A stretch of DNA of 64,000 bases, taken from the NCBI RefSeq assembly GCF_000235425.2, contig NZ_KI912266.1, positions 2,121,460-2,185,459 of the forward strand, read 5' to 3'. Below are positions 24,235 through 32,613 of the stretch, piece after piece. How positions within the stretch are numbered: position 1 is the first letter of the stretch; every line of letters starts with the position of its first letter. The notes below the pieces were generated by a model. The model made no database searches and had not been told where the DNA came from. It saw nothing but the letters and a program-made list of their open reading frames with translations. Made by a program: the position numbers and the translations under genes. The stretch is from Pseudofrankia saprophytica (lineage in GTDB: Bacteria > Actinomycetota > Actinomycetes > Frankiales > Frankiaceae).

Positions 24235-26481
24235 TCAGCGCAGACGCCACAGGCGGACGGTGGCGTCGTCCCCGGCGGTGGCCAGGATCGTCCCGTCCGG
24301 AGAGATGGCCACCGCCAGGACGTTGCCGGTGCCCGCCCGGATTGGCGCGCCCAGGGGCTTCGGGTCCCGGGCGTCCGTGACATCCCAGAGCCGGAGGTTG
24401 CCGTCCGGGCCGACCGTGGCGAGCACCGAGCCGTCTGGCGTGAAGGCGATGGACTTCACCTCCGAGTAGGCCCCTCGATCCGGGGCGTCGGACACCTGGT
24501 GCAGCAGGGGACGGCCGACTCGAAAGGGTCTGTCACGGTCGGTCACGTCCCAGAGGTACACGTTGCCTTCGAGGCCCCCGGTGGCGAGAAGAGACCCGTC
24601 GGGCGAGAAGACGACCGGAAGGGATCCGAGGTGTACCGCCGTCAGGGGCTTTCCCAGTTCCCTCGGCTGACTCCGGTCGGTGATATCCCACAGGTATACC
24701 AGCCTGGCGCCTCCGCCACCGGTCGCGAGTGTTTTCCCGTCTGGGGAGAAGGCGACCGAAAGAATGTTCGTCTGGATGGCCAGGTCTGGTCCTAGCTGTT
24801 TCGGTTCTGCTGGGTCCATGACGTTCCAGAGACTCGATCCTCCGTTGGTGTTTCCCTTGCCGCGTCCGCTGGCGAGCAGGGTGCCATCGGGGCTGAAGGC
24901 CAGAGAGATTGTCTGCTGGTCGCCGCTCGTTATCGGTGTTCCCAGGAACGCGGGACGGGCGGGATCGGTGACGTTCCAGAAGTGAACGCCGCGGTCGCGA
25001 TAGTAAGAGTAGCCGTCGGGGTCGGGGTTGGGTTCGATGGTCGCGGTCGTGGCGGCAAGAGTCTTTCCGTCGGGCGACAGTGCCATGGATACAGAAGAGT
25101 CCGTGCTGTTCGTCAGGGGCCCACTGAGAAGCCGTGGCTTTCTCGGGTCGCCGATGTCCCAGATCCGGATGGCGCCGCCCGTGCTCGCGGTCGCGAGTTT
25201 CTTGCTGTCGGGAAAGAAAGCCACCGACCACACGAAGCCGGTGTGGCCGGTCAGGGGTCCTCCGAGCGGCTGCGGAGGCGTGACCGTAAGAATGCTGGCG
25301 GTTGTCTTCTTCTCGGGACCGTCCTTGCCGAGTGAATAGGTCACCACGACGGTGGTCGCGGCGGCAAGCGCCAGGGCGACAGCCGTGGCGATCCATCCGC
25401 GGGCCGTCAGCCCGCGTCGGCGGCCCCGGGTCGGGACGGTTGGCGCCGGGGCGGGTACCGGCGTCCGTGCGTCGCCGTTCGCGAGGCGGGTGAGTGCCGT
25501 GGCCGTCGGCGTGGAGTCGTCCACGTCGACAGCGCGCGTCGCCCCGAGCTCGTCGCGCGGCGGGCCCGGGCGCCTGTCGGTCGACGCGGAGTGGCGGGCG
25601 TCGCCACCTGCCGGAACGTTCCGTGGCTCCGTGGGCCCTGCCTCGACGAGAGCGAGGAGCAGGTCGCGGGCGGAGGGACGCTCGGCCGGGTCCTTGGCCA
25701 TCGCGCGGGTGACCATCGGACGCAGCGACCCAGGGAGCGCGGTCAGATCCGGCGCGGCGGTGGCGACCCGCTGGAGGAGCACCGGGATCGACCCGTCCCC
25801 GAAAGGGCTGCGCCCGGTCGCGGCGAACAACACGACCGCGCCCCAGGCGTGGACGTCGGCCGGCTCCGCCACAGGCTCGCCCAGGGCCTGCTCGGGTGCC
25901 ATGAACGCTGGCGTGCCTATCACGGACTGTGTGAACGCCGTCGTTGCGTCGAGCGCCCGGGCGATACCGAAGTCGATGACTCGGGCTCCGCTGGACGAAA
26001 GAATGATGTTGCCCGGCTTGAGGTCCCGGTGAACGACGCCCGCCGCATGGATCGCGGTCAGCGCGTTGGCGACGGCGACGGCGAGACGTTCAATGGCGGC
26101 CGGCCGCAGCGGGCCACGCTCCCGGACCGCCGCCGACAGCGTCGGTCCATCGACGTATTCGGTGACCAGGTAGGGACGGCGGCCGTCCGCGTTGACGTCG
26201 ATCACCTCGGCGGTGCAGAACCGGGCGACCCGTTGAGCCGCGCGCGCCTCCCGCTCGAAACGAGCCCGGAACTCGTCGATGCGCGCCAGGTCCGCTCGGA
26301 TCACCTTGATGGCGACCAGGGACTGCTCGCCAGACCAGTCGGTGCCGGACGGGTCAGCCGCGAGACGGCCGAGATAGACGCTGCCCATGCCGCCGTCGCC
26401 CAGTCGGCCGAGCAGAACGTACGGGCCGAGTGTGGTCGGGTCGTCCTCGTCCAGCGGCGACAGCCCAGGCACCGCAACCAC
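24235..26481 (-). CDS. Ser/Thr protein kinase with extracytoplasmic WD40 propeller
   Basis: A 748-aa membrane kinase. The catalytic domain (~20-290) has the glycine loop GRLGDGGMGSVYLG, the lysine in VAIKVIRA, HRDLKPGNII and DFGIARAL, all intact. A Pro/Thr-rich juxtamembrane stretch and one membrane helix (ATAVALALAAATTVVVTYSL) follow. Outside are seven WD40-type repeats, recognisable by SPDGKTLA/LWDV pairs, enough for one complete seven-bladed propeller that probably senses a ligand or protein. GTG 26481 is chosen because GGGGGAGG lies six bases upstream; longer in-frame readings lack this. It precedes the clpP pair on the same strand by 111 bp. Confidence 0.93.
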   Translation of the reverse strand: MVAVPGLSPLDEDDPTTLGPYVLLGRLGDGGMGSVYLGRLAADPSGTDWSGEQSLVAIKVIRADLARIDEFRARFEREARAAQRVARFCTAEVIDVNADGRRPYLVTEYVDGPTLSAAVRERGPLRPAAIERLAVAVANALTAIHAAGVVHRDLKPGNIILSSSGARVIDFGIARALDATTAFTQSVIGTPAFMAPEQALGEPVAEPADVHAWGAVVLFAATGRSPFGDGSIPVLLQRVATAAPDLTALPGSLRPMVTRAMAKDPAERPSARDLLLALVEAGPTEPRNVPAGGDARHSASTDRRPGPPRDELGATRAVDVDDSTPTATALTRLANGDARTPVPAPAPTVPTRGRRRGLTARGWIATAVALALAAATTVVVTYSLGKDGPEKKTTASILTVTPPQPLGGPLTGHTGFVWSVAFFPDSKKLATASTGGAIRIWDIGDPRKPRLLSGPLTNSTDSSVSMALSPDGKTLAATTATIEPNPDPDGYSYYRDRGVHFWNVTDPARPAFLGTPITSGDQQTISLAFSPDGTLLASGRGKGNTNGGSSLWNVMDPAEPKQLGPDLAIQTNILSVAFSPDGKTLATGGGGARLVYLWDITDRSQPRELGKPLTAVHLGSLPVVFSPDGSLLATGGLEGNVYLWDVTDRDRPFRVGRPLLHQVSDAPDRGAYSEVKSIAFTPDGSVLATVGPDGNLRLWDVTDARDPKPLGAPIRAGTGNVLAVAISPDGTILATAGDDATVRLWRLR

Positions 26482-26719
26482 GCCTTGCCTCCCCCGACTG
26501 ACGATCCCCGACACGTCGCAACCCCCCAATGACCTGCGACGGATTCGGGGCGTCAGGACCGTACCGCAGTTGGAAGTTCCCCCACGGAAACTGTCCGGGG
26601 TAGCCCAGAGACCGGATCGCGGGGCACCGCGACCGGCGCGGTCGGCGCGGTCGGCGCGGTCGGCGAGTGGACGCAACGTGTCGACTGGATGCGCGCGCGG
26701 AGTTCTACACTCTGCGGGC

Positions 26720-27151
26720 ATGGCGCTCAGTGACGAAAAGTACGTGGCGGTCACGACCTTTCGCAGGAACGGCTCCGGCGTGCCCACCACGACCTGGATC
26801 GTGCCGCTGGAGGATGGCCGGGTCGGCTTCTGGACGTCGTCCGCGTCTGGCAAGTACAAGCGGCTGCGCAACAGCCCAAGGGTGACCGTCCAGCCGTCGG
26901 ACGCCCGTGGCCGCGTCAAGGCCGGTTCGCCCCTCGCGGCGGGGACGGCCCAGATAGCGGCGGCCGGTGCCGAATTCGACGAGATCCAGCGCAAGGTGCG
27001 GGCGAAGTACGGCGTCATGGTGGGGATCTCGAAGTTCTTCAACACGCTTGGCCACCTCGGCAAGGGGCCCTTCCCCTACGGCGACGTCGCGATCGCCATC
27101 ACCCTTGGCGACGCGGAGCCCGGGGCGGGGATCACGTCCGGCGAGGCGTAG
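26720..27151 (+). CDS. PPOX-class F420-dependent oxidoreductase
   Basis: A 143-aa split-barrel protein. KYVAVTTFRRNGSGVPTTTW, GFWTSSASGKYKRLRNSPRV and the PSDARGRVKAGSP strand match the F420/PPOX (pyridoxamine-5'-phosphate-oxidase-like) reductases common in actinobacteria, which reduce diverse substrates with cofactor F420. Start ATG 26720. A short (GCGGTCGGC)3 tandem sits ~60-80 bp upstream. No operon partner. Confidence 0.87.
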   Translation: MALSDEKYVAVTTFRRNGSGVPTTTWIVPLEDGRVGFWTSSASGKYKRLRNSPRVTVQPSDARGRVKAGSPLAAGTAQIAAAGAEFDEIQRKVRAKYGVMVGISKFFNTLGHLGKGPFPYGDVAIAITLGDAEPGAGITSGEA

Positions 27152-27231
27152 CCGTCAGAGGCGAGCCGTCAACGCGGCGACGGCCGAACCGCGGCCTGAC
27201 GGTCGCCGTGACGGGGGTCACTGCCAGTCCG

Positions 27232-27258
27232 TTTCACGGCTCGGCGGTTCGTCTCGTC
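27232..27258 (+). promoter_or_regulatory. Candidate ECF41-type promoter
   Basis: TTTCACG (27232-27238), 16-bp spacer, CGTC (27255-27258). This agrees at five of seven -35 positions and all four -10 positions with the published ECF41 motif TGTCACA-N16/17-CGTC as I recall it. It lies 53 bp before an oxidoreductase that faces an ECF41 sigma gene. Confidence 0.4.
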
Positions 27259-27310
27259 CTCGGGGTGAGTGGCGCCCGACAGGGGTGCCAACCACCACGA
27301 AGGACTCTCC

Positions 27311-28558
27311 ATGTCTCAGTCACACGAGATGTCCCAGTCACCTGAGAACCGCACCGTGGGCGGCGAGCCGGGCGGAACCCGCATCCTGGTGCTGGGCGGC
27401 GGCTACGCCGGCGTGCTGGCCGCTGTGCGGGTGGCCCGGCGGACTCGACGCCGTGGCGGCCGGGTAACCCTGGTGAACCCGTCCGACCGGTTCGTAGAGC
27501 GGCTACGGCTGCACCAGTTGTCCACCGGCCAACAGCTCGCCGACCACCGGCTGCCGGATCTGCTCGCCGGTTCGGGCGTCGCGTTCGTCCAGGGCGTGGC
27601 CGTCGGGCTGGACCGGACCGCGCGCACCGTGGACGTCGACACCGAGGACGGCCGCCGGCAGCTTGGTTACGACATCCTCGTGTACGCGCTGGGAAGCGTC
27701 ACCGACACCGGCGCCGTGCCGGGCGCGGCCGACCACGCCTACACACTGGCGGGCCCGGCGGCGGCCCGGCTGGCGGACCGGCTCACCGAGGTCGACGCGG
27801 CGGCCGGCCGGGTCGCCGTGGTCGGCGCCGGCCTCACCGGGGTCGAGGCGGCCACCGAGATCGCCGAGACGTTCCCCGGCCTGCGCGTCACCCTGCTCAG
27901 CAGAGACGAGCCCGGCCCGATGATGGGCGACGCCGCGCGGGCGTACCTGAACCGGGGGCTCGACCGGCTCGGCGTCGAGGTGCGTTCCGGAGTGGACGTC
28001 ACGAAGGTCCTGCCCACGGGGATCGAGGTCGCTGGTGACCTGGAACCGGTGCCGGCGGACGCCGTGGTGTGGACCGTCGGCGTCCGGGCGCTGCCGCTGG
28101 CCGAGCAGGCCGGCCTCGCGGTCGACGGCCAGGGCAGGATCCTCGTCGACGAGACGCTGCGGTCCGAGTCGGATCCGGCGATCTACGCCGTCGGCGACGC
28201 GGCCGCGGTGCGCCAGCCCTGGGGAATGATCCACGGCACCTGCCAGAGCGGGATGCCGACGGGCGCGCGCGCCGCCGACAACATTGGGCGCCGGCTGCGG
28301 GGCCGCCGGCCGAAGCCGTTCCGGTTCGGCTACATCCACCAGCCGGTGAGCCTGGGCCGCCGGGACGCGGTCATCCAGTTCACCCACGCCGACGACAGCC
28401 CTGGCCGCTGGTACCTCAAGGGCCGCGCGGCCGTTCGGTACAAGGAGCTGGTCAGCGGCAGCCCGCCCGCGCTCTTCCGGCTCTCCCGCTGGCTCAACGT
28501 GCCGGTGCTGATGCTGGCGCCGGGCGGCGCCCCGCTGCGCCGCCGCCGCGCTCGATGA
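27311..28558 (+). CDS. NDH-2-like NAD(P)/FAD-dependent oxidoreductase
   Basis: A 415-aa pyridine nucleotide-disulfide-type flavoprotein. The FAD loop is ILVLGGGYAGVLAAVRVA and the NAD(P) loop is VAVVGAGLTGVEAATEIAE; the C-terminal FAD contact is YAVGDAAAV. There is no CxxC redox pair, which fits type II NADH dehydrogenases and related reductases. No membrane helix is seen; NDH-2 proteins bind membranes peripherally. ATG 27311 follows GAAGGA. Being convergent with an ECF41 sigma gene, it could be the oxidoreductase partner (COE group) seen with that sigma class. Confidence 0.9.
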   Translation: MSQSHEMSQSPENRTVGGEPGGTRILVLGGGYAGVLAAVRVARRTRRRGGRVTLVNPSDRFVERLRLHQLSTGQQLADHRLPDLLAGSGVAFVQGVAVGLDRTARTVDVDTEDGRRQLGYDILVYALGSVTDTGAVPGAADHAYTLAGPAAARLADRLTEVDAAAGRVAVVGAGLTGVEAATEIAETFPGLRVTLLSRDEPGPMMGDAARAYLNRGLDRLGVEVRSGVDVTKVLPTGIEVAGDLEPVPADAVVWTVGVRALPLAEQAGLAVDGQGRILVDETLRSESDPAIYAVGDAAAVRQPWGMIHGTCQSGMPTGARAADNIGRRLRGRRPKPFRFGYIHQPVSLGRRDAVIQFTHADDSPGRWYLKGRAAVRYKELVSGSPPALFRLSRWLNVPVLMLAPGGAPLRRRRAR

Positions 28559-28603
28559 GGTCGGTCGATGAGGGCGGTCGGTGAGCAGCGCCGGTGGCGG
28601 TCG

Positions 28604-29545
28604 TCACCCCTGCCGCAGCCCGGTCAGCTTCTCCGGATTGCTGACCAGATGGATGGTCTTCACCAGACCATCCACGAGGTGCAGGGCGATGGCCGCCACC
28701 GGCGTCTGCCCGGACCGGACCACGATGCCGGGGCCGCCGTTGAGCGTCACGAGCTCGACGCTCGGCTCGGGCGGCATCCGGCCGGCGAAGGTGGCCAGCG
28801 CCCGAGCCACCAGCTCCAGGCCATGGATCGCCTTGCGCGGCGCCGGCGCGAGCCCGCCACCGTCGCTGACCAGCTCGACGTCGGGCGCCAGCACGGCCAT
28901 GAGCGCCTGGAGGTCACCGCCGGTGGCCGCGTCCAGGAACCGCTCGGTCACGACCGTTCGGGTGGCTCGGTCGGCGTCGTAGCGGGTATGCCGAGCCTCG
29001 ACGTGTTCGCGGGCGTGCCGCGCGGTCTGGCGGGCCGTCGCCTCGGTTCGGCCGACGATCTCGGCGATCTCGCCGTACGGGTAGCCGAACGCCTCCCGCA
29101 GGACGAAGACCGCCCGCTCGATCGGTGACAGCGCCTCCAACACGAGCAGCAGCGCGGTCGACACCGAGTCAGCCAGCGCGACGTCCTCGGCAACGTCCGG
29201 GCTGGTGAGCATCGGTTCGGGCAGCCACGGGCCGACGTAGGACTCGTGGCGTGCCTGGGCGCTGCGCAGCCTGTCGATCGCCAGCCGGGTCGCGATCCGC
29301 ACCAGGTAGGCCTCGGGGTCCGCGACCTTCGCGACGTCGGTCATGCTCCACCGCAGCCAGGCGTCCTGCACCACGTCCTCGGCGTCGCCGGTCCGGCCGA
29401 GCACCCGGTACGCGACGGCAAGCAGACGGCCCCGGTGCCGCTCGAACAACCGGACCGGGTCCGGCCCCTCCGGCCCCTCCGGCCCCTCCGGCGACTCGGG
29501 CCCGGAGGTCTCGGCGGAGTCCGCGACGCCGGCGCTGTCGGCCAT
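28604..29545 (-). CDS. ECF41-group sigma factor with SnoaL-like C-terminus
   Basis: A 313-aa sigma factor. After an acidic Glu/Gly/Pro lead, region 2 reads RLLAVAYRVLGRTGDAEDVV and DAWLRW; region 4 reads ALSPIERAVFVLREAFGYPY with GEIAEIVGRTEATARQTARH. The C-terminal ~110 residues are the SnoaL/NTF2-like extension that substitutes for an anti-sigma factor, with the signature spots SDGGGL (family DGGGK) and SNPEKL (family NPDKL). Start ATG 29545 has GAGGAGG immediately upstream. It is convergent with the NDH-2-like gene 46 bp away. Confidence 0.94.
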   Translation of the reverse strand: MADSAGVADSAETSGPESPEGPEGPEGPDPVRLFERHRGRLLAVAYRVLGRTGDAEDVVQDAWLRWSMTDVAKVADPEAYLVRIATRLAIDRLRSAQARHESYVGPWLPEPMLTSPDVAEDVALADSVSTALLLVLEALSPIERAVFVLREAFGYPYGEIAEIVGRTEATARQTARHAREHVEARHTRYDADRATRTVVTERFLDAATGGDLQALMAVLAPDVELVSDGGGLAPAPRKAIHGLELVARALATFAGRMPPEPSVELVTLNGGPGIVVRSGQTPVAAIALHLVDGLVKTIHLVSNPEKLTGLRQG

Positions 29546-29739
29546 TCAGCCTCCTCGCCCGCTCGTCCTCCGGCTGGCCTCTCCAGTCTGCTTGAGCCGG
29601 TCTCGACAGACCAGGTTCCGTGCCCACGCTGACGAGATGCGGGAAGAGAACCGGGCGGCAGCTCGCCGCCATGGTGGGCGAACGGATCCCCATGATCGGG
29701 ACGCGGGATCTCGGGCCGACCTGGCGGCCGGCGCTCGGG

Positions 29740-30777
29740 TCAGCCGCAGTGGGACCAGTCGCTGCTCCAGGAGACGCTGCCGAGGCTGCCGCCCCACTTC
29801 ACGCAGATCGCCTTCGCGGACACCTTGGTCGGACCGGCGTAGTACTGGTAGGAACCCGAGTCGGTCACCTTCGACGAACCGTTCTGTGCCTGCACCCAGG
29901 CCGCCATCGACTGGGCCGCGCCGACGCCGGCGCCGGACTTCAGCGTGACCACGCAGTTGGTGCCACCGTTGTACATCAACACGATCTTCGCCGTCGTGGA
30001 GCCGCTGGTCAGGGTGTGGCTGTCGATCTCGGAGTAGCCGGAGCCGCACACTTGGGCGGCGGTGTAAGGGTTCTTCTTCGCGGTGCTGGATCCGGAGGCG
30101 GCCGGCGCGGTGGTGCGGGCCGCGGTGGTGCCGGCGCTGGAGCCGGTCGAGCCGGAACCGGTTCCGGTGCTCGTGCCCGACGTGGCTCCGGACGAGCCAG
30201 CACCCGAGCCTGACCCTGAACCCGACCCGGGTTTCGTGCCGACATCCGCGCTCGTACCTCCGGCTCCGGAGACCCCGCCTGTACCGGCGTCACCACCGGC
30301 GACGGGGTCCGCCGCCCCGATGCCCTGCCCGGCGGGCCCCCGCTCGCCCGCCCCCTGGGCGGCCCCGTCGTCGGCCGAGCGCGCGCGGTCGTCCGACTTC
30401 CCGGATTTCGGTATCGAGGACCCGTCGGGGCCGGTTGCCGCGCCGTCCTTGCCGCGACCGGGCTGGCCGCCGCCGGCCGGGCCGGCCTGTGCCTCGCGGC
30501 CCGAGCCCCAGGGCGCCCACGCCAGCACCGAGATCCCAACGATCAGCACCACCACGCAGGCGGCGCCGGCGAGCACGTTGCGGCGCAGGTTCCTGCCAGG
30601 CGCGCGGCGCCTCGACCTCGCGGGCCCCGTCGGCCCTGCCGTCTCCGCCGGCCGTACCGTCTCTGGCGGTCGTATCGGTTCGGGCGGGACAATCGACGCC
30701 GGCAGTGGCCCGGTCGGCGCGTCGTGAATCGGGTCCAGAACGCCGGCCGCTCCAGTGCCCGGATCCGTCACCGCCAT
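29740..30777 (-). CDS. Membrane-anchored protein with SapA-like domain
   Basis: About 345 aa from ATG 30777; an in-frame TTG at 30900 would add 41 residues and neither has a good ribosome binding site. A cytoplasmic Pro-rich segment is followed by one membrane helix (VLAGAACVVVLIVGISVLAW), ~150 residues of Gly/Ser/Thr linker and a C-terminal domain of ~105 residues with four cysteines: AAQVCGSGYSEIDSH, TNCVVTLKSG, GSYQYYAGPT and ICVKWGGSLG. This domain resembles spore-associated protein A of Streptomyces, whose function is unclear. In actinobacteria it is often found at the outer end of membrane proteins. Confidence 0.8.
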   Translation of the reverse strand: MAVTDPGTGAAGVLDPIHDAPTGPLPASIVPPEPIRPPETVRPAETAGPTGPARSRRRAPGRNLRRNVLAGAACVVVLIVGISVLAWAPWGSGREAQAGPAGGGQPGRGKDGAATGPDGSSIPKSGKSDDRARSADDGAAQGAGERGPAGQGIGAADPVAGGDAGTGGVSGAGGTSADVGTKPGSGSGSGSGAGSSGATSGTSTGTGSGSTGSSAGTTAARTTAPAASGSSTAKKNPYTAAQVCGSGYSEIDSHTLTSGSTTAKIVLMYNGGTNCVVTLKSGAGVGAAQSMAAWVQAQNGSSKVTDSGSYQYYAGPTKVSAKAICVKWGGSLGSVSWSSDWSHCG

Positions 30778-31040
30778 TGCCACAGAAGCGGCTGGTCCCG
30801 TCACACCCGGATCTGCTGGGGCTGGCGCGGCGCCACCTGGGATGTCCGTCTCATCGCCTCCGCTCCGCGAGTGGGTGGAGGTGCGGGCTACCCGCGCCAA
30901 GGCTCAGCGCGCGGCCGGTCGACCACCACTTTTCCCACCTTATCTTCCGGTTACGGTCGATATACGACCATCCGGAGCTGGCACTCTCGCTCTTGGAGAT
31001 CGGCCTACTACCGAAAGCCATGGACTCCGGGTGGGGATGT

Positions 31041-31742
31041 CTAGGCGGCCAGCTCTGGGTAGAGGGCGGCCAGGTCGCCGGCGAGGGCGGCCTTGACCTG
31101 GCGGGTGGTGTCGTCCGCGAGGACCTCGAACGCGCCCGCCTCGACGCCGTCGAGGGCCAGGTCGGCGACCTCGCGCGGGTCGGCCTTCGAGGCGGTGACG
31201 GCGGCCGCCATGTCGGTGTCGATGTATCCGACGTGCAGGCTGGTCACGCCGACACCGCGCGGGTGCAGCTCGAGGCGCAGCGAGTTCGTCAGCGACCACA
31301 GCGCCGCCTTGGACGCCGCGTACGAGCCGCCGAGCGCGAACCAGGACAGGACCGAGGCGACGTTGAGGATGTGGCCGCCCCCGTTCGCCTCGATGGCGGG
31401 CGCGAACGCCTGGGTCATCCGCAGCGGCCCGTAGAAGTTGGTCTCGAACTCCCGCCGGATGGCGTCGACGTCACCGTCGAAGAAGGGCGCGGCCACGTAG
31501 CCGGCCGCGTTGTTGATCAGGATCGTCACGTCGCCCGCGGCCTCGGCGACGGCCGCCACCGCCGCCGGGTCGGTGACCTCGAGTGCCAGCGGGACGGCAC
31601 CGGGGTGGGTGACATCGCGGGGGTTTCGGGCGGTGGCGTAGATCTTCTTCGCGCCGCGGGCATAGGCGGCGTCGACGAACGCCCGCCCGAGCCCGCGGCT
31701 GCCCCCGGTGACCAGCACGACGGCACCCTCGATAGCGGTCAT
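31041..31742 (-). CDS. SDR-family oxidoreductase
   Basis: A 233-aa classical SDR: cofactor loop LVTGGSRGLGRAFV, ILINNAAGY, catalytic serine in NVASVLSW, tyrosine-lysine in SYAASKAAL, and GYIDTDMA. ATG 31742 lies immediately beside a pair of palindromic operators shared with the divergent TetR gene, so it is almost certainly that repressor's target. Substrate unknown. Confidence 0.93.
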   Translation of the reverse strand: MTAIEGAVVLVTGGSRGLGRAFVDAAYARGAKKIYATARNPRDVTHPGAVPLALEVTDPAAVAAVAEAAGDVTILINNAAGYVAAPFFDGDVDAIRREFETNFYGPLRMTQAFAPAIEANGGGHILNVASVLSWFALGGSYAASKAALWSLTNSLRLELHPRGVGVTSLHVGYIDTDMAAAVTASKADPREVADLALDGVEAGAFEVLADDTTRQVKAALAGDLAALYPELAA

Positions 31743-31763
31743 GGCCCGCTCCCTCGCCTCGAT

Positions 31764-31814
31764 GGAAACCGATCGGTTTCCGACTCCTCGGTCACCGTAA
31801 ACCGATCGGTTTCC
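31764..31814. promoter_or_regulatory. Two TetR operators, 33 bp apart
   Basis: Copy one is the perfect 18-bp palindrome GGAAACCGATCGGTTTCC (31764-31781). Copy two keeps the core AAACCGATCGGTTT (31799-31812). Their centres are 33 bp apart, about three helical turns. One is next to the SDR start, the other ~30 bp before the TetR start. Confidence 0.85.
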
Positions 31815-31842
31815 ATCGGCAAGCCCGACGTTCTACCCTGGG

Positions 31843-32541
31843 GTGGTGAGCAGCACCACGTCCTCCGAGCCTCGTCCGCCCGCCGTGGGGGCCGCGCCAC
31901 CCGCGCCACCCGCGCCACCCGCGACGGCCGCGTCGCAACCGGCCCCCCTGGCGCAACCGTCGCAACCGTCGCGACCGGCGTCACTGGTGCCAGCGACCCG
32001 GGAGCGGCTACTGGACGCGGCGGCGGAGCTGTTCTACCGGGAGGGCGTGGGGGTGGGCGTCGAGGTGCTGTGCCGGGCGGCCGGCGTCTCCAAGCGGTCG
32101 ATGTACCAGCTCTTCGACAGCAAGGACGCGATGATCGCCGCGAGTCTCGACCGGTGGGCGCGGACGCTGCGAGCGCAGATGTTCCCGGTCGCCGATGACG
32201 CCCACCCACCGCGGGAACGGATCCTGGGAGTCTTCGCGTGGCTCGAGGCCGCCAGCGCCGATCCCGACTTCCGCGGCTGCCCGCTCGTCGGTACCGCGGT
32301 CGAGGTCAAGAACCCCGAGCACCCGGCCGCCACCGTCGCCCGCCGGCACAAGCAGGCGCTCACGGACTTCTTCGCGGCCGAGGCGCGTCGCGCGGGCGCT
32401 CCTGATCCGGTGCTCCTGGCCGAGCGGCTCACCATGATCTACGACGGTGCCAGCGCCCGCGCCGTGGTCCGGGCACAGCCCATCGGCGACCTCGCGGTCA
32501 CGACCGCGGCGCTCCTGCTCGAGAACGCCGGCATCCACTGA
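31843..32541 (+). CDS. TetR-family repressor with long Pro/Ala lead
   Basis: A 232-aa reading from GTG 31843. The TetR domain begins only near residue 52 (ATRERLLDAAAELFYREGVG, then CRAAGVSKRSMYQLF); before it is a Pro/Ala/Gln-rich stretch partly encoded by three copies of GCCACCCGC. A shorter start (for example GTG in LVPATRER) is possible. The C-terminal part with FRGCPLVGTAVEV and MIYDGASARAVV resembles TetR regulators of quinone/aldehyde-type stress. Operators and divergent SDR gene define its circuit. Confidence 0.9.
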   Translation: MVSSTTSSEPRPPAVGAAPPAPPAPPATAASQPAPLAQPSQPSRPASLVPATRERLLDAAAELFYREGVGVGVEVLCRAAGVSKRSMYQLFDSKDAMIAASLDRWARTLRAQMFPVADDAHPPRERILGVFAWLEAASADPDFRGCPLVGTAVEVKNPEHPAATVARRHKQALTDFFAAEARRAGAPDPVLLAERLTMIYDGASARAVVRAQPIGDLAVTTAALLLENAGIH

Positions 32542-32613
32542 CCGGCATCCAGCACGAGGAGGGAGGAGCGGAGGGAGGAGGGCAGGCGTCCTTGGAGGAC
32601 GGGGCGGGTGTCC

